From: Myxococcota bacterium
GTDB lineage: Bacteria > Myxococcota_A > UBA9160 > UBA4427
Assembly: GCA_030748735.1 (NCBI GenBank)
Contig: JASMLK010000027.1
Span: 1-64,000, forward strand
Length of the DNA stretch: 64,000 bases
Direction: 5' to 3'
Part shown: positions 58,444 through 64,000 of the stretch, in pieces
How positions within the stretch are numbered: position 1 is the first letter of the stretch
How the letters are laid out: each line of letters opens with the position of its first letter
Made by a program: the position numbers and the translations under genes
The notes under the pieces: model-generated
The model's input: the letters and a program-made list of their open reading frames with translations, nothing else
Database searches by the model: none
Told to the model about the DNA's origin: nothing

Positions 58444-59367
58444 TCAGCCGAGTCGATCATCCTCTTGCACACCCTGTTCGGCCGCCGCGGTCTTCTTGCC
58501 ATCCGCACCACGCGCCTTGGCGACGAACACCGCGCCCTTGCCACACGCCACCACGATGCCACCGTCGCGCACCGCGACCACGGTGCCGGGCTCTCGCGCG
58601 ACCGAAGCGTCATCGAGCCGGCCCCCGAAGAGCCGGATGTCCTCGTCACCACGCCGGGCGAGCGCACCCGGCGAGGGATCACAACCGCGGATCTTGCGAT
58701 CGACGACGACCGCGTCCTCGCTCCAATCGATGCGCGCCGCTTCGTCGTTCACCAGCCCCTGCTCACTCGCTCCCGCTTCGCTTTGCTCCACGAACTGCGC
58801 CGAGCCATCCGCCACGCCGCTCACCGCGTCGAGCATGGCGGTCACACCCATCGGATAGAGCTTGTCGAAGTAGAGCGAGCCCATGGTGTCCTGGTTGCTG
58901 ATCTCGACACCACCGCGTTGCACGACGAGCGGGCCCGCGTCCACACCCTCGGTCACCTTGAAGACACTCACTCCGCTTTCGCGCGCACCCATGATGATCT
59001 GCCACGAGAGCGCCGCGCCCCCGCGAAACGCGGGCAAGAGCGATGGATGGAAGCAGAGGGAGCCCTGGGGCGGCGCATCGGTGATTTCGGGCGGCAGGAT
59101 CGCCGTCGTGAACGGCAACACATTCAGGTCGACGTCGAAGCGCTTGTACTCGTCGACGATCTCGGGGATCGCGACACCCTTCTTGCGGAAGCGCTTGTAG
59201 CGAAAGAGCGGCCAGCCGCGCTCTTCGGCGAGCGTCGCCAACGGATCGGGGCGGCCTGCGTCCGGAGGTGCGTAGACGACGGCGATCTCGAAGCCGGCGT
59301 CTGCGAGTTTCTCGGTCACCTCTGCACCGAAGGGGGCCTGTCCAAAGACGGCGAGCTTGAGCGACAT
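58444..59367 (-). CDS. Formyltransferase-fold protein resembling the hydrolase domain of 10-formyl-THF dehydrogenase (ALDH1L)
   Basis: 307 aa; KLAVFGQAPFGAEVTEKLADAGFEIAVVYAPPDAGRPDPLATLAEERG, DLNVLPFTTAILPPEI, SLCFHPSLLPAFRGGAALSWQIIMG. Confidence 0.78.
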   Translation of the reverse strand: MSLKLAVFGQAPFGAEVTEKLADAGFEIAVVYAPPDAGRPDPLATLAEERGWPLFRYKRFRKKGVAIPEIVDEYKRFDVDLNVLPFTTAILPPEITDAPPQGSLCFHPSLLPAFRGGAALSWQIIMGARESGVSVFKVTEGVDAGPLVVQRGGVEISNQDTMGSLYFDKLYPMGVTAMLDAVSGVADGSAQFVEQSEAGASEQGLVNDEAARIDWSEDAVVVDRKIRGCDPSPGALARRGDEDIRLFGGRLDDASVAREPGTVVAVRDGGIVVACGKGAVFVAKARGADGKKTAAAEQGVQEDDRLG

Positions 59368-59418
59368 CGCGGGGGGTCCTCTTTGCTGGAATCGAATGAG
59401 TATGGAAGCAGGCCGGCG

Positions 59419-60084
59419 TCAGCGTGCGAGTGACGCGCGATCGCCGACCTTGCTGTAGAGCCTCGCCGGATTACCGGTCACGACGGTGTGGGGTTCGACG
59501 ATGCCACGCACGAGCGATCGCGTCCCCACGACGCTCTCGCGGCCGATCGTCGCACCGCGCAGGATCGTCGAATCCGCGGCGATCCACACGTGATCTTCGA
59601 TGCGCACGGGCAAAGAGACCTCGGGGTGCTCGCTGTCGACGGGGTGCTGATCCGAATCGAACACCCGCGAGCCCATGCCGAGCAACACGTTTTCGCCGAC
59701 ATCGACTTCGACCTTGGCGCTCAACATGCAGCTATTGAGTTGGCTGGCCCGCCCGACCCGGAGATACCCGCTCTCGAAGGCCCGGAGAAACAACGGACCC
59801 AATTCCGAGCGCAGCCAGACGTCGTTCTCGATCTTGACCTCGGCGTTCGCCGCAACGCTGAACCGCACGCCATCGCGGATGCGCTCGGCCACGACGCCGT
59901 CGCCGATCGAGAGCTTCGCTCCTGGTGCCAGGTCGAAGCGCGCGACGGCGAGGTTCGTGCTTGCGCCGGGATGGATGTCGAGACCCGGGTGGCGGACCAT
60001 CAACATACGCAGGCGCACGCGATCCCAGGCCCGAACCCCCTTCAAGAGCAAGACCTGCAAGCGGAAGAGCAGACGGGAAACCAT
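59419..60084 (-). CDS. Hexapeptide-repeat acyltransferase
   Basis: 221 aa; IEDHVWIAADSTILRGATIGRESVVGTRSLVRGIVEPHTVVTGNPARL. Confidence 0.88.
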   Translation of the reverse strand: MVSRLLFRLQVLLLKGVRAWDRVRLRMLMVRHPGLDIHPGASTNLAVARFDLAPGAKLSIGDGVVAERIRDGVRFSVAANAEVKIENDVWLRSELGPLFLRAFESGYLRVGRASQLNSCMLSAKVEVDVGENVLLGMGSRVFDSDQHPVDSEHPEVSLPVRIEDHVWIAADSTILRGATIGRESVVGTRSLVRGIVEPHTVVTGNPARLYSKVGDRASLAR

Positions 60085-60105
60085 CGCCCTGGGACGGGCC
60101 GGGGC

Positions 60106-60351
60106 TCAGCCCTGGCCGGGGCCGCTCTGACCTTCGCGCAGGCGGAAGGTGATGAAGCCATGGGTCGGGTCGTAGGGAGAAAGCCCAACGGTCACGCGGT
60201 CGCCGGGGATCACGCGGATCCGAAAGCGCCTCATGCGGCCCGACAACTGAGCGGTGACTTCCTGACCTGATTCGAGGGTGATCTGATATCGGCCACCGCC
60301 CAGAATCTTGTCGACACTGCCTGTCGCCTGGATGAGGTCGTCGCGCGCCAA
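60106..60351 (-). CDS. infA: Translation initiation factor IF-1
   Basis: 81 aa; S1 fold VDKILGGGRYQITLESGQEVTAQLSGRMRRFRIRVIPGDRVTVGLSPYD. Confidence 0.92.
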   Translation of the reverse strand: MARDDLIQATGSVDKILGGGRYQITLESGQEVTAQLSGRMRRFRIRVIPGDRVTVGLSPYDPTHGFITFRLREGQSGPGQG

Positions 60352-60501
60352 ATGCCTGCTCCCGTGTTGCTGTTTCCTCGAGTGTGATCACCCGAACTCG
60401 CGCAGACCCTAGCGGAAAGGACCGCCACTGAGAACCCAGGGTCAATTCAGGCCGAACTCCGCGACCGCGCTCGCGAAAGAGATGCTAGCCTCGCCCGCCG
60501 C

Positions 60502-60593
<92 letters not shown>

Positions 60594-60673
60594 CCAACAC
60601 TCATCTTTTTGGGTGTCCCGGGCGGCATTTCGCTGACGAGATCAACCCACGCCATCAATCTCTCGAGAACCAG

Positions 60674-62518
60674 CTACGAGAGTTCCGAGCCGTTGGCGGC
60701 ACCGGCGACCTCTTCGGGTGATCTAACGTGCTGGTAGAAGGCAATGATGTCTCTGAGGTTGATATGACCGAGCAATCCTCCGCGCTCACCGGTGGTCTCG
60801 ACGATCGGTAGGTTCTCGAATTCACCTTCACCGAAGAACTCGAGCGCTCGGATCAAGCTGTCCCCAGGGCTGAGATGGATGATGCGCCGGTTGGCGAGAT
60901 CGTGCGCGACCACGAGAGGTCCGAGGTCTTCGATGTTCTCTCGATCGGCGATCTCGTTGAGTGACAAGAGGCCAGACAGTTCACCGCAGTCATTCGCGAG
61001 CAATAGGTCGCTGTGCCCTGTGCTCTCCGCGACGGATTCGATCTCGGAGAGTCGCGCCTGTGGAGATACGATCGCTGACCGGTCGTAGACACCGCGCATG
61101 GCCTCACCGATCGTGACGCGGTTGAGAACTCTCGGATTCATCTCCCAGAGGTGAGCTCGTGTCGCGAATTTGTTGTCGACCTGCGCGACGTAGATCGACC
61201 AGCGCCGCGACGTCACGAGAGCAATGATGGCCACAACCATCAACGGCGGCAGGAGTTCGTAGGCGCCGGTGAGCTCGCTGACCATCATGAGTGAGGCGAT
61301 CGGAGCGTTTGCGACGCCAGCGAAGAACGCCCCCATTCCAACGATGACGAACGGAGTCACATCGGGAACGAGTTCGGGAAAGGCTTGATGACTCAGCATT
61401 CCGACGCATCCCCCCAACATCGAGCCAATGAAGAGACTTGGAGCAAAGACACCACCGGATCCTCCCGACGAAATCGTAAACGAAGTCGTCACGATCTTGA
61501 GCACTGCGAGTGTCGCAAGCAGTCCCACGGTGATATCGAGCCCGTCGACGGGCTTACGGAGAATCAGTTGTTGGACGTATCCGAACCCCTGGCCCATTAC
61601 TTGTGGATAGGCGAGGCCGACCAAACCGACGAGAAGTCCGCCTAGCGGCGGGACGAGGTACCGGTTGATGGGCAGCCTGTCGAAGAAGAGTCGCTTCGAA
61701 CCATGGAGGAAGTTCACGTACAGGTAGCCCGCCCCCGAGCAAACGAGGCCGAGTACGGCATAGAAGAGGAGCTGTATCGGGGTGTGAAACGTGTCACTGC
61801 TGTAAGCGAAAACGTGATGAAAGCCGTTTGCCGAGCAAAATACGGTGTAGGCGGTGACGGACGACAGAATCGCGGGGGTCAGTGCGTCGGTCTCGAGGTC
61901 TTCCTTGTAGAGGACTTCGACGGCCGTGAGTGCTCCGCCGAGTGGTGCGCGAAAGATCGCACCGAGTCCGCCGGCTGCGCCGGCCACCATCATCGTACGT
62001 CGGGCCCGCGCTCCCATCTTGAGATAGCCGCCCAATGCGGATCCGATTCCCGCACCAATCTGAGCGATTGGCCCTTCTTTCCCCGCGCTACCACCGGATG
62101 AGAGGGTTGCGAGAGTGGCCAGCGACTTGACCAGCGGCACGCGACCTCGCATCGCTCCGGCTTTGTTGTGGAACGCATCGATGTATCCGTCTGTGCCCGT
62201 GCCCTCGGCTTCTGGAGCAAAGGTCTTCACGAGGAGGCCCGAAACGAGCCCACCCGCGACGGGAAGAACAAATAGAACCCACCGCCTCGGTGGACCGTCA
62301 GGCATCAGCGCACCAGATGCCTCGCCGGACGGGTGCGGCAAATTCACCTGCGCCCACCATCCCATCGTGACTTCGGTGGCGACGTGCAACAGTTCGTTGA
62401 AGAGGATCGCCCCGAAGCCTGAGAGCAAGCCGATCGCTATGGAGTACAGGTAGATGGTTCGAGGGTTCAGGCTGGTGAAGAGCCGCTGCAGCACCTTGAA
62501 TTCGGGCCGCGATTTCAT
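60674..62518 (-). CDS. ClC-type chloride channel/transporter with C-terminal CBS pair
   Basis: 614 aa; SGGSAGKEGPIAQIGAGIGSALG, FRAPLGGALTAVEVLY, GGSGGVFAPSLFIGSMLGGCVG, CBS segments. Confidence 0.93.
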   Translation of the reverse strand: MKSRPEFKVLQRLFTSLNPRTIYLYSIAIGLLSGFGAILFNELLHVATEVTMGWWAQVNLPHPSGEASGALMPDGPPRRWVLFVLPVAGGLVSGLLVKTFAPEAEGTGTDGYIDAFHNKAGAMRGRVPLVKSLATLATLSSGGSAGKEGPIAQIGAGIGSALGGYLKMGARARRTMMVAGAAGGLGAIFRAPLGGALTAVEVLYKEDLETDALTPAILSSVTAYTVFCSANGFHHVFAYSSDTFHTPIQLLFYAVLGLVCSGAGYLYVNFLHGSKRLFFDRLPINRYLVPPLGGLLVGLVGLAYPQVMGQGFGYVQQLILRKPVDGLDITVGLLATLAVLKIVTTSFTISSGGSGGVFAPSLFIGSMLGGCVGMLSHQAFPELVPDVTPFVIVGMGAFFAGVANAPIASLMMVSELTGAYELLPPLMVVAIIALVTSRRWSIYVAQVDNKFATRAHLWEMNPRVLNRVTIGEAMRGVYDRSAIVSPQARLSEIESVAESTGHSDLLLANDCGELSGLLSLNEIADRENIEDLGPLVVAHDLANRRIIHLSPGDSLIRALEFFGEGEFENLPIVETTGERGGLLGHINLRDIIAFYQHVRSPEEVAGAANGSELS

Positions 62519-62823
62519 TGCGCTTCCTTGGCTGTTCTTGCGGTGGAGGTGAGCGCAAGATACATCGCATGAGCAGCGATTGCGGCGCCAACTCGCTCCT
62601 GGAGTAGCTGCTTCATGATCGTAGGGAGTTCTTTCGAGTTGCCAAACCCCGATAGGTACATCGCATTCAGCACAGATGCCTGCCTTGAACTATCGACGCA
62701 GTTGTTGGTTCGGCCGCAGATCATCGACACGTGGCTCGACGCGCACCGCCCGGCAGCGGCCGCTGTCCCGAGGAACACACTTCAGGAATGGTCCGTCATC
62801 GGAACCCCAGGGCGGTGCCTGCC

Positions 62824-63674
62824 CTACGGCTTCCAAAAACGCGGGAGCATCAGAGCAAGAACAGCGAAGAACTCGAGCCGCCCCAGCCACATGAGGAGAA
62901 TCATCACGAGTTTCTGCCATCCCGCGAAGAATGCGAAGTTCTCTGTGGGGCCGACCGACGACAGGCCAGGCCCGATGTTCGAAACGGTCGCAAGCGAGGC
63001 CGTCGCAGCTGTCACGATGTCGGTGTCCCCCACCGACAGCAAGAGGGCGCCGCCTCCACAGCCGAGTGCCCAGAAGAGGAGAAGTGCTGTGACTCCTCGG
63101 GCACGACCTGGTCGCCGACGGTGATGGCAACAACCGAGTTGGGGCTGAACGTCAGGCGAACCTCTCGGAGGGCGACTTTGGCTCCGATCAGCAACCGGAT
63201 GACCTTCGCGCCACCAGCGGTCGAGCCAGCGCAGCCGCCAACGAACATCAACGAGAGAAGCGTGGCGTGGGCGAATCCCGGCCAGCCTGAGAAGTCCGCT
63301 GTAGCGAAGCCAGTCGTCGTGAGGAGGGAGACGACCTGGAAGGTGGCATCGAACAGTGCATGGACAGGGGCAGTGTCGATGCCTGAAGCGTAGATGTCGA
63401 CTGCGACAACGGCCGCCGCAAAGGCTGCCATCGAGAGATAGACACGGAACTCGACGTCGCGGAGGGCTTCCAATCTGGCGTGGCCCAAGAGCGAATAGTA
63501 AAGGGCGAAGTTCACACCCGCGGCCCGTCGAGCGACCCAGGTGTCAACGAAGCGATCCTGGGGGGGGCCTGCGTCGACGGCAACGGAGGTTGGTAGTGAA
63601 CCTGCGACTGGTGTTGCGCGGCCTTTCTGGGAATCGCGCCGAAACCCAACCTGTCCTTCCTGCATGAGTGGCAC
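62824..63674 (-). pseudogene. trkH: TrkH potassium uptake protein remnant: N-terminally truncated and frameshifted
   Basis: Frame 1: NFALYYSLLGHARLEALRDVEFRVYL..VSLLTTTGFATADF..GGCAGSTAGGAKVIRL; frame 2: SVGDTDIVTAATASLATVSNIGPGLSSVGPTENFAFFAGWQKLVMILLMWLGRLEFFAVLALMLPRFWKP. Confidence 0.85.
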
Positions 63675-63766
63675 GCCGCTTGCTGTGAGACCTGTAGCTC
63701 AACCCGAAACACGACCTCTGGCGGTACGAGCCCGTGACCGCCTTCGCACGATTTCAGTCTGAACCC

Positions 63767-64000
63767 ATGCATACACAGAATCGAAACACCCCTTCGAACC
63801 AGACCGGAAGTCCAACGAAAGGCAGCGCATCAGCACGCCCCGCGAAGCTTATGCGAGCCGAAACCGGCTACCGCTACGTGTGGCCGAGACCCGATCCTTC
63901 CGAGCAGAAGCATCTCTACGAGAGGGTTTTCTACGAGAACGATCACCCCGGCATCCTGAACAAGATGGAGCGCGAGCTCGACTACTGGAATGCCATCTGG
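63767..64000 (+). CDS. 5' portion of an ORF cut by the window end, possibly the N-terminus of a class I SAM methyltransferase
   Basis: ATG 63767, open to the end: MHTQNRNTPSNQTGSPTKGSASARPAKLMRAETGYRYVWPRPDPSEQKHLYERVFYENDHPGILNKMERELDYWNAIW. Confidence 0.5.
   Translation, partial: MHTQNRNTPSNQTGSPTKGSASARPAKLMRAETGYRYVWPRPDPSEQKHLYERVFYENDHPGILNKMERELDYWNAIW

Noticed and set aside
62515-62778. 87-aa minus-strand ORF between clcA and trkH
   Set aside because: No recognisable domain and overlaps the ClC start; could be degraded sequence, insufficient evidence for a gene.

Overview
High-GC chromosomal window with dense, mostly housekeeping and metabolic genes. The gene content looks like a former 'Deltaproteobacteria' lineage (Myxococcota/Desulfobacterota-type); this is inferred from memory of protein families and is not proven. 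Recognisable blocks, left to right: pntAA-AB-B transhydrogenase; mesaconyl-CoA hydratase and malyl-CoA lyase genes flanking a CheX-like/response-regulator pair; nadA, ccmH, cysE; etfBA followed by an orphan PEP-CTERM C-terminus; efp; patatin; WYL regulator; M16 peptidase pair; small YccU/SUI1/GNAT genes; glycosyltransferases; citrate synthase; split hydratase/dehydrogenase (MFE-2-like) pair; an arsM-arsS-TVP38-flavin disulfide reductase-ROK operon (arsenosugar-type); a glycan-modification region with a NodU/CmcH carbamoyltransferase; an SLC13 permease; a cusCBA-like Cu/Ag efflux operon preceded by a small Cys/His-rich exported protein; a mitochondrial/spd-type EF-G; an ALDH1L-like formyltransferase; infA; tRNA-Ser(CGA); a ClC channel; and a decayed trkH. 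I saw no CRISPR array, prophage, IS element or clear defence system. The items most worth follow-up are the arsenosugar-type operon with extra genes, the in-frame repeat/amber structure at the end of the WYL gene, the MshEN-like repeat + CheX protein with its response regulator, the PEP-CTERM remnant, and the frameshifted, truncated trkH. I cannot claim a wholly undescribed system from sequence alone. Long antisense ORFs in the supplied track are treated as GC-driven shadows.
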